Source: Oceanisphaera arctica
GTDB lineage: Bacteria > Pseudomonadota > Gammaproteobacteria > Enterobacterales > Aeromonadaceae
Assembly (NCBI RefSeq): GCF_002936955.1
Contig: NZ_MPZM01000002.1
Location: 124,001-188,000, forward strand
Direction: 5' to 3'
Length of the DNA: 64,000 nt
Part shown: positions 33,608-43,627 of the stretch, in pieces
Numbering within the stretch: position 1 is the first letter of the stretch
How the letters are laid out: every line of letters starts with the position of its first letter
The notes under the pieces: model-generated
The model's database searches: none
Told to the model about the DNA's origin: nothing
What the model saw: only the letters and a program-made list of their open reading frames with translations
Position numbers and translations under genes: made by a program

Positions 33608-35082
33608 GCGGTGGTCTCCTTCTTGCTGCTGGCGTTGATGGTAATGGCCACCACCAGCATCAGTGCAATCATGCCCCAGCCGATAAAGGTCACGTCATTA
33701 TCGGAGTAGCCGCCGTAGCCTTCACGGAAGGCACCCAGAATATTGTTGAACAGGATCACCACCAGAATACCGATGGAAACAAAGCGGATGCAGATGGCCC
33801 ACCAGCCGCCGATGGTGAATTCGGACAAGCGGTTGGCATGGGCACGGAAGTCTTCCAGTCGGCATAGCCAGCCCACCAGCAACAGCTCAAGCAGGCAAGA
33901 GCCGAGGAGGGCGATGTTGTTGATGAAGTAGTCCACCAGATCCAGCAGCAGCAGGCCACCCTGGGTGATGAACAGCAGGCTCACCACCAGGCCGGTAGAG
34001 CAGAACACGGTGGCGGTTTTCGGGCGGCTCCAGCCCAGCTTGTCCATCAGGCCGGTGGTAACCGCTTCGGCGATGGAGATGTGGGAGCTGATACCGGCAA
34101 ACACCAGGGCCAGGAAGAACAGCGGCCCCATCACGCCGGGTGCGGGCAGCAGGTTGATGGCGGTAGGCAGGGTAACGAAGGCCAGACCCACGCCGGAGCT
34201 CACCACCTCGGTCAGTTCCTTGCCCTGGGCGTTGGCCATGTAACCGAGCGCACCGAAGATCATGATACCGGCCAGCATGGAGAAGCCGCAGTTCATCAGC
34301 ACCGTCATGAAGGCGTTGTTGTTGATGTCGGATTTTTCCGGCAGGTAGCTGGCGTAAGACAGCATGATGGCGAAGCCCACACTCAGGGTGAAGAAAATCT
34401 GGCCGTAAGCGGCAGACCACACCTTGAGATCCCATATTTTGCTGAAGTCGGGCTCCAGCAGCCAGTTGATACCATTCAGGGCGCCGGGCAAAAAGGCGAT
34501 GCGGCCAATCAGCAGTAATACCATCACGAACAGCAGAGGCATCAGTACCTTGTTGACCTTCTCGATGCCGCCTTTCACGCCCCGGTAGGTGGCGAAATAG
34601 GTGGCGGACCAGGCCAGACACAGAGGCAGCAGCAGGTGCCATTGCATGCCACCCAGGTTGGAAGGTGCATTATCGTCGCCCAGACCCAGGAATTCCCCGA
34701 AGAAGAAAGCGTTGCTGTCCTCGCCCCAGGCCTGGGTAAAAGCGAAGTAGGCATAAGAAATGGCCCAGGCAATCACCACCACATAGTAGAAGGCGATGAT
34801 GGCCGAGATCATGACCTGGAACCAACCCAGCCACTCAAAGCGGGCATTCAATGCCTTCAACGTCTTGGGGGCACCGGAGCGGTATTTATGACCCAGGGTA
34901 AACTCCAGGATCATGAAGGGAATGCCGGCGGTCAGCATGGCAAACAGGTAAGGAATGAAAAAGGCGCCGCCGCCATTTTCATACGCCATGTAAGGGAAGC
35001 GCCAGATGTTACCCAGGCCGACGGCAGAGCCGACGGCGGCAAGGATAAAGCCGGTGCGAGAACCCCATTGTTCTCGTTTCAT
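33604..35082 (-). CDS. Sodium-dependent NSS-family amino-acid transporter (MetP-like)
   Basis: The 492-residue protein has about 12 membrane helices with the LeuT fold. Helix 1 holds the substrate and sodium-binding sequence FILAAVGSAVGLGNIWRFPY, followed by ENGGGAFFIPYLFAML. The order and length follow bacterial NSS proteins; its small coupled MetS-like partner suggests methionine/alanine or related neutral amino-acid uptake. The ATG has an AGGAG site 6 bases upstream. The operon ends with a strong terminator after the small subunit. Confidence 0.94.
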   Translation of the reverse strand: MKREQWGSRTGFILAAVGSAVGLGNIWRFPYMAYENGGGAFFIPYLFAMLTAGIPFMILEFTLGHKYRSGAPKTLKALNARFEWLGWFQVMISAIIAFYYVVVIAWAISYAYFAFTQAWGEDSNAFFFGEFLGLGDDNAPSNLGGMQWHLLLPLCLAWSATYFATYRGVKGGIEKVNKVLMPLLFVMVLLLIGRIAFLPGALNGINWLLEPDFSKIWDLKVWSAAYGQIFFTLSVGFAIMLSYASYLPEKSDINNNAFMTVLMNCGFSMLAGIMIFGALGYMANAQGKELTEVVSSGVGLAFVTLPTAINLLPAPGVMGPLFFLALVFAGISSHISIAEAVTTGLMDKLGWSRPKTATVFCSTGLVVSLLFITQGGLLLLDLVDYFINNIALLGSCLLELLLVGWLCRLEDFRAHANRLSEFTIGGWWAICIRFVSIGILVVILFNNILGAFREGYGGYSDNDVTFIGWGMIALMLVVAITINASSKKETTA

Positions 35083-35654
35083 AGTGACTCCTAAGCAGGA
35101 TATATCAGATGTAAGGATAGATAAGCGGAGCGCAGGGTAGGGAGAGCGGGCGGTAAAAGCAACGAGTCAATTGGCTATCTCGGCGTGTGTTCACCATGGA
35201 TAAATGGGGGTGAAGCTATTTTTATGGTGATATTGATTATTTTTTATTGTTAATTTAGTGTTATTCTCTACTTTCATCGGTGATGCTAGCGTATCTGTGT
35301 TTTTTGCATTTTGATAAAAGTCGTCGAGAGGCGCACCTTTGGCTGGCTGTGGTAGTAAATTGGTATTTATGCAGAATATTATCGCAATAAGCTGATGGTT
35401 AGCCGGTTGATTCATTTTTTTATGCATTCTCCCTTGGCACGAGAAGGCATTAAGTCGGCTTTTTAATTTTTTTGATGGCGTGCCGCTCTGGGCGCTTGTG
35501 TGTGGCTTGTTAAGGCACTGATAACGGGTTGGTTGTTATTTTATATTAAACACCGAAACATTATAAAAACTAATGTTGTGATCGAATAAAAGTGAGTTGA
35601 GCCGGTATCGCCGGCTCTCTATGCTGTGCCGGAAATCAGCTCAGGAGGCGCATC
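35083..35654. other. AT-rich intergenic region with a doubtful 78-codon frame
   Basis: The stretch from about 35,160 to 35,600 is clearly more AT-rich than its surroundings. A minus-strand frame at 35191-35427 could encode 78 residues, with a weakly hydrophobic start (ANHQLIAIIFCINTNLL) that might be a signal peptide. Its first ATG follows AAGGGAG at only one base and the second at about thirteen, neither ideal. I see no homology and do not call it a gene. The right end should contain the promoter of the DUF1127 gene. Confidence 0.5.
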
Positions 35655-35864
35655 ATGAACACCGCAACTTATCAAACTCAAGACCTGTCACACGCAGGCA
35701 AAACAACTGCTCAACCGGGCCTGCTGGCCACCCTCGGGCAGTGGCTGCAACGCACTCGTACCCGCCGTCAGCTGTCCGAGTTGCCGGCCTATCTGCTGAA
35801 AGACATCGGCCTGAATGAATCCGACCGTTATCAGGAAATCAGCAAGCCGTTCTGGCAGCAGTAA
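35655..35864 (+). CDS. DUF1127 (YjiS-like) small protein
   Basis: The 69-residue protein ends with the DUF1127 pattern: a basic arginine stretch (LQRTRTRRQLSELPAYLLKD), then IGLNESDRYQEISKPFW. This family occurs in many proteobacteria, often as stress- or phosphate-responsive small RNA-binding-like proteins; the arginine-rich helix is the conserved part. A strong AGGAGG ribosome site precedes the ATG. A bidirectional terminator closes the gene. Confidence 0.9.
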   Translation: MNTATYQTQDLSHAGKTTAQPGLLATLGQWLQRTRTRRQLSELPAYLLKDIGLNESDRYQEISKPFWQQ

Positions 35865-35883
35865 ACCGGCAAGGATGCGCCCG

Positions 35884-35914
35884 AAAAAAGCCGCTGAATA
35901 TCAGCGGCTTTTTT
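35884..35914. terminator. Bidirectional intrinsic terminator
   Basis: An A6 run, an 8-bp stem GCCGCTGA / TCAGCGGC with a 3-base loop and a T6 run form a symmetric terminator between two converging genes, the DUF1127 gene and the symporter gene. Confidence 0.93.
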
Positions 35915-35920
35915 GTGGGC

Positions 35921-37288
35921 TCAGGCGAAGACGAAGAAATACACCGCCAGCATGCCGATACAGACCAGATTGAGCACAAAACCCGCTTTCATCATCTCTT
36001 TCTGGCGAATGTAACCAGAGCCGAACACGATGGCGTTGGGTGGGGTGGCCACCGGCAGCATGAAGGCGCAGGAGGCAGACACCGCAATCACCGAGGCCAC
36101 CATCACAGGGGTCAGCCCCAGGCCTTCGGCCACTGCCACAAACACCGGTATCAGCAGCGCCGCACTGGCGGTGTTGGATGCCAGCTCGGTCAGGAACACC
36201 ACGAAGGCGGTAATGACCAGCAGGATCACGAAGGGGCTGGCATGGCCCAGCATGTCGGCCAGATGGTGGGCGAGAAATTCGCTGGTGCCGGTGGCCTTCA
36301 GTACATGACTCAGAGTCAGACCACCGCCAAACAGCAGCAATACGCCCCAGTCGGTATGCTTTTCAATGTGCTTCCATTCCGCCACCCGGGTGATGCCGAT
36401 CAGGGCAATGGCCAGCAGCGCGACTACGGTGTCGAAGGATGCCAGGCCGCCGAGAGCCTTGGACACGGGGCCGGAGAACACCCACAGAAACACGGTCAGG
36501 GCAAAGATAGCCAGGGTAATCTTACGTTTGCCGGTCCAGCTGATGTGTTCTTCGGCCAGTTCGATGCGCTCGCCCAGTTTGGGACGGAATAACAGGTAGA
36601 GCACCAGGATGGCCACCGGCAGTAGCAGCAGGGTAATGGGCAGGCCCAGGGCCATCCATTCGCTGAAGCTCAGTCCCACCTGGGCGGCGGCAATGGCATT
36701 GGGCGGGCTGCCGACCAGGGTGGCGATACCGCCGATGCTGGCGCTATAAGCCACGCCCAGCAGCACGAAGAGATAAGTACTGCGATAACGCTCTGCATCA
36801 AGGCAGCTCAGCAGGCCCAGCGCCAGCGGCAGCATCATGACGGTGGTGGCGGTGTTGCTGATCCACATCGACAAAAAAGCGGCGGTCGCAAACAGCAGGA
36901 ACACGGCGGCACCGAGCCGTCCCTTGGCCAGCCGCAGGATCCGGCCGGCAATCAGCCGGTCGAGCTGCTGGCTGTGCATGGCGGCGGCCAGTGCAAAACC
37001 ACCCAGAAACAGAAAAATGATGGAGTTGGAGAAATTGCTCAGGGCCGCATTGGTATCCAGCACGCCGAGCAGGGTCGCCAGCAGCGGCACCAGCAGGGCA
37101 GTGATGGTAATATGGACCGCCTCGGTCAGCCAGAGCACGGCAATAAAGATCAGCAAGCTCAGCCCCTTGGTGACGCCGGGGTCAAAAGGCAGCGTATTGA
37201 GCAAAAGCAGGAACAGGAGCAGGTTGGCGCTGAGAATGCCCCACCTGGCCCTGATGTTTACACTTTGTTGTGGAGTCTCGTTGGGCAT
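35921..37288 (-). CDS. DASS/SLC13-family sodium:dicarboxylate (or anion) symporter
   Basis: The 455-residue inner-membrane protein has about 12 hydrophobic segments. The two DASS signature motifs are present: [17 protein letters not shown] in the first half and [18 protein letters not shown] in the second; the SNT triplets bind sodium and the carboxylate. The [13 protein letters not shown] and [15 protein letters not shown] loops are also typical. It probably imports C4-dicarboxylates such as succinate or malate; citrate or sulfate cannot be excluded. The gene stands alone and is divergent from the hybrid kinase 69 bp away. Confidence 0.93.
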   Translation of the reverse strand: MPNETPQQSVNIRARWGILSANLLLFLLLLNTLPFDPGVTKGLSLLIFIAVLWLTEAVHITITALLVPLLATLLGVLDTNAALSNFSNSIIFLFLGGFALAAAMHSQQLDRLIAGRILRLAKGRLGAAVFLLFATAAFLSMWISNTATTVMMLPLALGLLSCLDAERYRSTYLFVLLGVAYSASIGGIATLVGSPPNAIAAAQVGLSFSEWMALGLPITLLLLPVAILVLYLLFRPKLGERIELAEEHISWTGKRKITLAIFALTVFLWVFSGPVSKALGGLASFDTVVALLAIALIGITRVAEWKHIEKHTDWGVLLLFGGGLTLSHVLKATGTSEFLAHHLADMLGHASPFVILLVITAFVVFLTELASNTASAALLIPVFVAVAEGLGLTPVMVASVIAVSASCAFMLPVATPPNAIVFGSGYIRQKEMMKAGFVLNLVCIGMLAVYFFVFA

Positions 37289-37357
37289 GTTTTTTTCTCG
37301 TTATGTTGTTGTTTTGGTTACGGTTGTGAGTATATCACCTGACGATGGGTACAAAAG

Positions 37358-40138
37358 ATGATAACGGTTGTAAAACGACGCATTTCTCAGATTCCGCGCT
37401 GGGCGATACTGGTTTATGCACTCACGTTGTCCTTGCTGCTGGGTTATGGCGGCAACCAATATCGTCAGTATCGCTATTATCAGGCGCTGCAACAACAGAC
37501 CGAGCCGGTACTGAAGGCCCTGCATCAGCAGCAGAGCCGGATGACGGCCAACGTAGAAAGCGGCCTGTTACTGAGTGAGCCGGTCACCTCGCTGGCGCTG
37601 ACGGTGTCACACTTTGTTCAGTTTATCGAACAACACCCGATTCCGCTGGCGGGCGTTGCCGAGGTGCTTGCCGAGCTGAACCGTTATCAAGAGACCTTGC
37701 AGGCCCTGCAGGATGCGGATATTCACGGCCGTTATGCGCTGAAGTCCTTCGCAGAAGCCCTCCAGCTACTGCCGGCCCGGCCGGGGTACCAACAGTTGCT
37801 GCAGCGCAGTCGGCTCTATCTGACCGCGCCTAATCAGATGTTTCTGTATGCGCTCGACGAAGAAGCCGAGCGTTTACAGCAAACGGCAACCGCCGAGTGG
37901 CAGGATGTGCTCTATTATCATCAGCTATACCGACACAACCTGAGAGAAATGATACGGCTGCGGGAGGCTCTTGCCGCGGATGATCTTTCTGCTCTGTTCG
38001 AGCGCACCCGGGCCTGGCGGCAACAGGCTGAAGACAGCTGGGAAAGTATGCAAACGGTAGTGGCGTTGTTACTGCTGCTGTTCTTCAGCCTTGGGTTGCT
38101 GTTGCTGGCGGTACGCAACCGGCAGTTGAGCGAAGCAAGCCAGGCCTCGTTTGCGCTGGCCCGGGCCAAAACCGACTTTCTGGCCAACATGAGCCACGAA
38201 ATTCGTACCCCCATGAATGCCATCATCGGATTTTCTTCCCTGTTGCAGCAGACGTCGCTGAATGCGCAACAGATCGAATACCTGAAAAAAATCAAGAACT
38301 CGTCCGACAACCTGCTGTTGCTGATCAACGACATTCTGGATCTGACCAAGGTGGAGGCGGGCAAGCTGGAGCTGGAAGATATCGAGTTTGATCTCAACGA
38401 ACTGCTTGAACGACTGTCCGGACTCTTTGCCGACATGTCCGAGCAGAAACAGCTGGAGGTCATCATCAACAAGGTTGCCGAGGTGCCCGACTGTTTGCGT
38501 GGCGATTCATTGCGACTGGGGCAGGTGCTGGTCAACCTGGTCAATAATGCGGTCAAGTTTACCGAGCGCGGTGAAGTGGTGCTGACGGTGTCGGTGTGCG
38601 CCGATCCCGAGCCCCGACTGTGTTTCGAGGTCAGTGATACCGGCATCGGTATCATGCCCGATCAGCTCGACCGACTGTTTAGCTCCTTTACCCAGGTCGA
38701 TGCCAGCACCACCCGCAAATACGGTGGTAGTGGTCTGGGCCTGAGCATCAGCCGTCATCTGGTGCAGTTGATGGGGGGCACTATCGAGGTCACGAGTCAG
38801 CCGGGGCGGGGATCCACCTTTACCGTAAGCCTGCCGTTGCGGCCGGCGGCGGTCGTCAGGGCCGAGTCGCAGGCGGCACACTTTGCGGGGAAAAAGGTGC
38901 TGCTGGTCGACGATAACGCCCTGGTACTGGAAGTCATGAGCCGGTTACTCCGCGGGCTTGGGCTGGTGGTGTACAGCGCCCAGGATGTGGGCACGGCCCG
39001 AGAGCTGCTCCACAAACGGGGAGGCGAGCTGAGTCTTGCACTAATAGATTGCTGCCTGGGGCAGGACAAGGGACTGGACCTGGCCCGTAACCTGGTGCAG
39101 CAGCCCCACTTTGGCCATATAGGCGTGGTGATCATGAGTGCCTTCGGTCGGGAGCGGCCAGAAGCCCAGATGCAGGCGCTGGGCATTGATCATTATCTGT
39201 CCAAGCCGATTACCGAACACAGTCTGCGCCAGTGTCTGAACCAGATGCTGGGTGATGACGCCGATACCGCAGGCCATGCGGTGGTGGCAGGCTTGCAGGA
39301 TCTGGCGTTTTACCATGCTCGGCTGGCAGGCAAACAGATATTGCTGGCCGAAGACAACCGCATGAACCAGCAGCTGATTGTGGAGTTTCTGAAACAGGTC
39401 GAGGTGTCGGTGACCCTGGCCGACAACGGTCGCCAGGCCGTTGAGCTGATGGCCCAGCGCAGCTTCGACGCTATTCTGATGGACTTGCAAATGCCGATAC
39501 TGGACGGGGTCGAGGCGACGCGCCAGATCCGCAAGCTCAGGGTGCATCACGATATTCCCATCGTGGCGCTCACTGCCAGCGCCATGCGCGGCGATCGGGA
39601 AGCCAGCCTGGATGCGGGCATGAATGGCTATGTCACCAAGCCGGTCAACCGCCTCGATCTCTATGAGGCATTGATGAAGGCACTGGCACATTCGCCGGCG
39701 GCAGATGTCAGGGCCGCGGACAGTGCAGCAGATAGTGCAGCCGACAGAGCCCTGAACGCCGATGCCGAACACCCGGACTCATTAGCCGCGCAGCAGGCCA
39801 TGAAAGAGGCTTTGCAAGAAGCTTTGATCGAAGGCGTCAGGCAAACAGCCGATGCGGCTACCGAGTCTTTCGCCAGACAAAGGGCGGATTTTAGCGAGCA
39901 GCACCAGGACGATGTCTGGCTGTTGCAGGCCGCCCTGGCCGGCGAAGACTGGCCAGAGGCGCTGGCGGTGGTGACGGAACTGGTCGAACAGGCCGAGGCC
40001 TGTGGGCTGGCACCAGTGGCGGAACGAGCCCGGGCATTGCTGTTGCCGTTGCAACGGCGGCGGCGACCGGAGCCGGAGCAGCTGGCGGCCCTGACCGACT
40101 CTCTCGGCCGGCTGGCAGACGGCCAGACGGGATCCTGA
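37358..40138 (+). CDS. Hybrid sensor histidine kinase with two receiver domains
   Basis: The 926-residue membrane protein has helix 1 at about 17-33 and helix 2 at about 232-251 (VVALLLLLFFSLGLLLLAV), enclosing a helical periplasmic sensor domain. HisKA follows with ANMSHEIRTPMNAIIGF (phosphohistidine 280) and a HATPase domain with N, G1 (DTGIGI) and G2 (GGSGLGLSIS) boxes. Receiver 1 has VDDNALVLEV but a diverged site around LIDCCLGQDKG (near 563). Receiver 2 has AEDNRMNQQL and a canonical site LMDLQMPILDG (Asp709). The C-terminus is helical (QDDVWLLQAALAGEDWPEAL) and looks like an HPt remnant without the AHxLKG histidine motif. It may therefore need a separate phosphotransfer protein. The ligand is unknown. 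Confidence 0.93.
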   Translation: MITVVKRRISQIPRWAILVYALTLSLLLGYGGNQYRQYRYYQALQQQTEPVLKALHQQQSRMTANVESGLLLSEPVTSLALTVSHFVQFIEQHPIPLAGVAEVLAELNRYQETLQALQDADIHGRYALKSFAEALQLLPARPGYQQLLQRSRLYLTAPNQMFLYALDEEAERLQQTATAEWQDVLYYHQLYRHNLREMIRLREALAADDLSALFERTRAWRQQAEDSWESMQTVVALLLLLFFSLGLLLLAVRNRQLSEASQASFALARAKTDFLANMSHEIRTPMNAIIGFSSLLQQTSLNAQQIEYLKKIKNSSDNLLLLINDILDLTKVEAGKLELEDIEFDLNELLERLSGLFADMSEQKQLEVIINKVAEVPDCLRGDSLRLGQVLVNLVNNAVKFTERGEVVLTVSVCADPEPRLCFEVSDTGIGIMPDQLDRLFSSFTQVDASTTRKYGGSGLGLSISRHLVQLMGGTIEVTSQPGRGSTFTVSLPLRPAAVVRAESQAAHFAGKKVLLVDDNALVLEVMSRLLRGLGLVVYSAQDVGTARELLHKRGGELSLALIDCCLGQDKGLDLARNLVQQPHFGHIGVVIMSAFGRERPEAQMQALGIDHYLSKPITEHSLRQCLNQMLGDDADTAGHAVVAGLQDLAFYHARLAGKQILLAEDNRMNQQLIVEFLKQVEVSVTLADNGRQAVELMAQRSFDAILMDLQMPILDGVEATRQIRKLRVHHDIPIVALTASAMRGDREASLDAGMNGYVTKPVNRLDLYEALMKALAHSPAADVRAADSAADSAADRALNADAEHPDSLAAQQAMKEALQEALIEGVRQTADAATESFARQRADFSEQHQDDVWLLQAALAGEDWPEALAVVTELVEQAEACGLAPVAERARALLLPLQRRRRPEPEQLAALTDSLGRLADGQTGS

Positions 40139-40386
40139 GATCGGGATTTCATTGAATTGAGATCTTCGTCACATTTCACTGTTGGCCAGTTAATTGTTCT
40201 GGTTTTTTGTTATTTAATGAATTTATAAACCAAGCATAAAACCGGGCTTAGATAAAGATAGAGCCCCCGTATTTGCTGGCGGTACTCCGGTTACTCCCGT
40301 CGGATCTTGTGCTGTGTTTTACTCTGGATTTTATTGTTTTTTTAGATGATATTGTCGGTATACAAGCATCTGGGTAGGGGAGTGTC

Positions 40387-41640
40387 ATGAAAGTATTAGT
40401 GTTAGGTAGTGGTGTCGTCGGTGTAACCAGCGCCTGGTATCTGTCTCAACAGGGCCATGAAGTGGTGGTGGTCGACCGGCAGCCCGACGCGGCCGAAGAA
40501 ACCAGTTTCGCCAACGCCGGCCAGCTGTCTTTCGGCATGACCTCTCCCTGGGCCGCCCCCGGTATTCCCCAGAAAGCCGTCAAGTGGATGTTTCAGACCC
40601 ATGCGCCGCTCAAGCTGCGCCCCAGCCTCAATCCGGCGCAGTGGCAGTTTATGCTGTCGATGCTGGCCAACTGCAATGAAAAATCCTACGGCGTTAACAA
40701 GTCGCGCATGGTACGGGTGTCCGAATACAGCCGTCAGTGCATCAACGCGCTGCAGGATGAACTGAAGCTGCCGTTCGAAGGGCGCAAGCAGGGTCTGCTG
40801 CAGGTATTCCGTACCCAGAAGCAGATTGATGACGCGGCCAAGGACATCAAGGTGCTGCAGGAATTCAACGTGGCACATGCCATGCTGAACGTGGACGAAT
40901 GTATCGCCCGCGAGCCGGCGCTGGCACGGGTGAAGCACAAGCTGGTGGGCGGTCTGCATTTTCCCGAAGATCAGACCGGCGACTGCAATCTCTTTACCAA
41001 GTCGCTGGTGAAAAAGTGTCAGGAAAACGGCGTTGTGTTCAAATTCAATACCGAGATCAAGGCGCTGGTCAGCGAAGGCGACATCATCCGCGGCGCGCAA
41101 ACCTCCAATGGTCTGGAAACCGCCGATCAGGTGCTGGTGTGCATGGGCAGTTATTCTCCCTTCCTGCTTAATCCGCTGGGTATTCGCCTGCCGGTCTACC
41201 CGATCAAGGGTTACTCGCTGACCATCGACATCAAGAACGACGCCGATGCGCCCCAGTCGACCGTGATGGATGAAACCTACAAGGTGGCCATCACCCGTTT
41301 CGAAAATCGTATTCGTGCCGCCGGCACCGCCGAGCTGGCCGACTTCAATGCCGACCTGCCCAATGCCCGTCGTGCCACCATCGCCGAGTCGGTGAAAAGC
41401 CTGTTCCCCGAAGGTGGCAAGGTAGACGAAGCTCAGTTCTGGACCGGTTTCCGCCCCATGACGCCGGACGGTACCCCCATCATCGGTACCACCCGCTACA
41501 AGAACCTGTGGCTGAATACCGGCCACGGCACCCTGGGCTGGACCATGGGCGCGGGCTCCGGCAAGCTGATTGCCGATCTGATCAGCGGCAACAAGCCGGA
41601 AATCGACGACAGCGGCCTGGCCTTCAGCCGTTACGGCTAA
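40387..41640 (+). CDS. dadA: D-amino acid dehydrogenase small subunit
   Basis: This FAD enzyme oxidises D-amino acids, mainly D-alanine, to 2-oxo acids and passes electrons to the respiratory chain. The 417-residue sequence begins with the FAD-binding motif VLVLGSGVVGVTSAWYLSQQ, then has RQPDAAEETSFANAGQLSFG and ends with the conserved LNTGHGTLGWTMGAGSGKLI. Length and motifs fit E. coli DadA (432) well. In many bacteria dadA is followed by the racemase dadX; here it ends at a terminator and no racemase is in the window. The 248-bp upstream region is AT-rich and probably holds its promoter. Confidence 0.97.
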   Translation: MKVLVLGSGVVGVTSAWYLSQQGHEVVVVDRQPDAAEETSFANAGQLSFGMTSPWAAPGIPQKAVKWMFQTHAPLKLRPSLNPAQWQFMLSMLANCNEKSYGVNKSRMVRVSEYSRQCINALQDELKLPFEGRKQGLLQVFRTQKQIDDAAKDIKVLQEFNVAHAMLNVDECIAREPALARVKHKLVGGLHFPEDQTGDCNLFTKSLVKKCQENGVVFKFNTEIKALVSEGDIIRGAQTSNGLETADQVLVCMGSYSPFLLNPLGIRLPVYPIKGYSLTIDIKNDADAPQSTVMDETYKVAITRFENRIRAAGTAELADFNADLPNARRATIAESVKSLFPEGGKVDEAQFWTGFRPMTPDGTPIIGTTRYKNLWLNTGHGTLGWTMGAGSGKLIADLISGNKPEIDDSGLAFSRYG

Positions 41641-41703
41641 GCCTTGCGCTAACCCGTAGTACTCACACAGCCGCCGCCGCCGGCGGCTGGACAGCACCAT
41701 TGC

Positions 41704-41726
41704 AAGGCGCCATACTGGCGCCTTTT
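41704..41726 (+). terminator. Intrinsic terminator after dadA
   Basis: A perfect 9-bp stem AAGGCGCCA / TGGCGCCTT with a 3-base loop is followed by TT. The T-run is short, so termination may be incomplete. The next gene begins 11 bp downstream. Confidence 0.8.
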
Positions 41727-41736
41727 GCGTCTCTGT

Positions 41737-42618
41737 ATGTTCTCTACTCTGCTCAATATCGTGGTGCCGGTGTTTGCGGTGGTGGCGGTGGGCTTTGCCT
41801 TCGGTCGCCGTCAGCGCCATGCCGACATGGGATTCGTCAATCTGGCCAACGTGGCGGTGTTTTGCCCGGCGCTGGTGTTTTCTGCCCTAATCGACAACCC
41901 GGTGCGGCTGGGCACCAGCTGGCCGCTGATGCTGGCGGGCGTGCTGGTGATCTTGCTGCCGGGCCTGCTGCTGTGCCTGTTTCGTTTTCGGGGGCTGGAG
42001 CGCCGGACCCTGGTGCTGGGCGGCATGTTCCGCAATACCGGTAATATAGGTATTCCGCTGATGATGCTGGCCTATGGTGAGGATCAGCTCGGCGGCATCA
42101 TCATACTGTTCGTGCTTTCCAATCTCGTTCATTTTTCGCTCGGGCTCTTTATCCTGTCGCGCGAGGCCGGCCGCTGGCTATGGCTGAAAAACCCCATTAT
42201 CTGGGCCGCCGTGCTGGGCATGCTGCTGGCGGATCATCCGACCCTGTTGCCGGAGTTTGTCTACACCAGTGCCGGGCTGCTGGGACAGATAGCGGTGCCG
42301 CTGATGCTGTTTGCTCTGGGTGTGCGGCTGTCGGGCGGTGAAATGGGCGATTTGGGGCTGGCGCTGAGAGTCAACCTGAGTTATCTGCTGGTCGGGGCGG
42401 CGAGCCTGCTGCTGGTGGCCTGGTGGTTGCCGCTCAGCGCAGACTGGTTGCGGCTGCTGGCGTTGTCGGTGATGCTGCCGCCGGCAGTACTCAATTACCT
42501 CTTGTGCGAACAATATCGCTGCCAGCCCGATAAAATGGCCAGCATAGTGCTGCTCGGCAATGCCTTATCGGTATTGACGATTCCGTTGGTGATCTACCTG
42601 ACCCTGACGTTTCTTTGA
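41737..42618 (+). CDS. AEC-family carrier (auxin efflux carrier-like membrane protein)
   Basis: The 293-residue inner-membrane protein has about ten hydrophobic segments in two inverted halves. The family blocks are visible: VVPVFAVVAVGFAFGRR near the start, VAVFCPALVFSAL, GGMFRNTGNIGIPLMML and, in the second half, IAVPLMLFALGVRLSGGEM, ending in LPPAVLNYLLCEQY. The NTGNIGIP loop is the signature of bacterial AEC carriers, some of which transport malate, malonate or other organic anions. The ATG at 41737 starts right after the dadA terminator and lacks a good ribosome site. Confidence 0.9.
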   Translation: MFSTLLNIVVPVFAVVAVGFAFGRRQRHADMGFVNLANVAVFCPALVFSALIDNPVRLGTSWPLMLAGVLVILLPGLLLCLFRFRGLERRTLVLGGMFRNTGNIGIPLMMLAYGEDQLGGIIILFVLSNLVHFSLGLFILSREAGRWLWLKNPIIWAAVLGMLLADHPTLLPEFVYTSAGLLGQIAVPLMLFALGVRLSGGEMGDLGLALRVNLSYLLVGAASLLLVAWWLPLSADWLRLLALSVMLPPAVLNYLLCEQYRCQPDKMASIVLLGNALSVLTIPLVIYLTLTFL

Positions 42619-42763
42619 ACATGACAATGTAGCGTCAGGCGCAACAGCGATGGCCATTATCTCTGTTTACTGGCTGCTTGTGTGTTAATTGACCATTACA
42701 GTCTGTTTATAAAACATTTTCATCCGATTATACTGCCTTCTTTCGATAGGTGATGCGAGCTAT

Positions 42764-43627
42764 ATGAGACTGAGATTCAAGGTGTTCAACAAAGCCAGGC
42801 CCACGTCCAGACTGGGTGTCTGCCTGACCCGGGATGCCGTCCTGGTGATTGATGAACAGGCGTCGACCCGGCTGTACACTCGGGCGATCAGCGCCCAGGA
42901 AACGCCGGCCAGCGCCCTTGTCGCCTTGATTGAACAACAGCAGTGGCAGGGGCGAGGGCTGGCACTGACGCTGGGGCGCGGCTGGTATCAGCAGCTGCAA
43001 GTGCCCAGACCCGCACTGCCCGATGAGGAGCTGCTCCAAGCCTTGCCCTGGTGTGTCGGGGAGCTGATCAACGAGCCGGTCGACAGTCTGGTATTTGACT
43101 ATATCGATCTGCCGCCTGCGCCCAATGGCGAGGCCCGGATCGCCGTCTATTACAGTGCCCGGGCACCGCTGGCAGCTCTGGTCGAGGCCGTGACACCCTT
43201 ATGCCCGCTATTGACGATAGGGGTGGATGAACTGGCCATGGCCAACCTGCTGCCACCGGAGAACCATGATCTGGTACTGTACAAGGCACCGGGTCAGGAG
43301 CTGACGCTGCTTTTTATTCATCAGCAACAGTGGCTGTTTTCGCGTATCATCCGTGGTTTCCAGTCACTGGATGATGACTCGGTTGCCGTCGAGGAATTCA
43401 ATTTCGACACCCTGTTGCTGGAGCTGCAGCGCAGTATCGACTACGCCACCGGCCAGCTGAAACTGGCGGCACCGGAACACTGGTACCTGGCCCTGCCGGA
43501 CCGGATAACACCGGCCCTGCAACAGTCGATAAATCGGGTCTTCAATATGCAGGCTCACTCCCTGACAGAGGGAAAATTGCCCCCAGAGGCCTTGCCGGCA
43601 CTGGGCATATTGCGGCGTGGAGATTGA
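42764..43627 (+). CDS. mshI: MSHA biogenesis protein MshI (PilM-like)
   Basis: The 287-residue cytoplasmic protein begins the MSHA type IV pilus operon. It has the actin-like PilM pattern: VCLTRDAVLVIDE, QVPRPALPDEELLQALPWCV, LVFDYIDLPP and a C-terminal VFNMQAHSLTEGKLPPEAL. PilM-type proteins link the inner-membrane alignment complex to the motor. Its stop overlaps the start of the PilN-like gene. The 145 bp in front of it must hold the promoter of the operon's first half; the usual mshH gene is not upstream. Confidence 0.9.
   Translation: MRLRFKVFNKARPTSRLGVCLTRDAVLVIDEQASTRLYTRAISAQETPASALVALIEQQQWQGRGLALTLGRGWYQQLQVPRPALPDEELLQALPWCVGELINEPVDSLVFDYIDLPPAPNGEARIAVYYSARAPLAALVEAVTPLCPLLTIGVDELAMANLLPPENHDLVLYKAPGQELTLLFIHQQQWLFSRIIRGFQSLDDDSVAVEEFNFDTLLLELQRSIDYATGQLKLAAPEHWYLALPDRITPALQQSINRVFNMQAHSLTEGKLPPEALPALGILRRGD

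Noticed and set aside
35191-35427. 78-codon minus-strand frame
   Set aside because: Start spacing to the ribosome site is poor, composition is AT-rich and no family was recognised; kept only as a note on the gap.
40402-41820. 472-codon minus-strand frame
   Set aside because: It is the complement of dadA, whose plus-strand product is a clear family member; the minus product has no recognisable motif.
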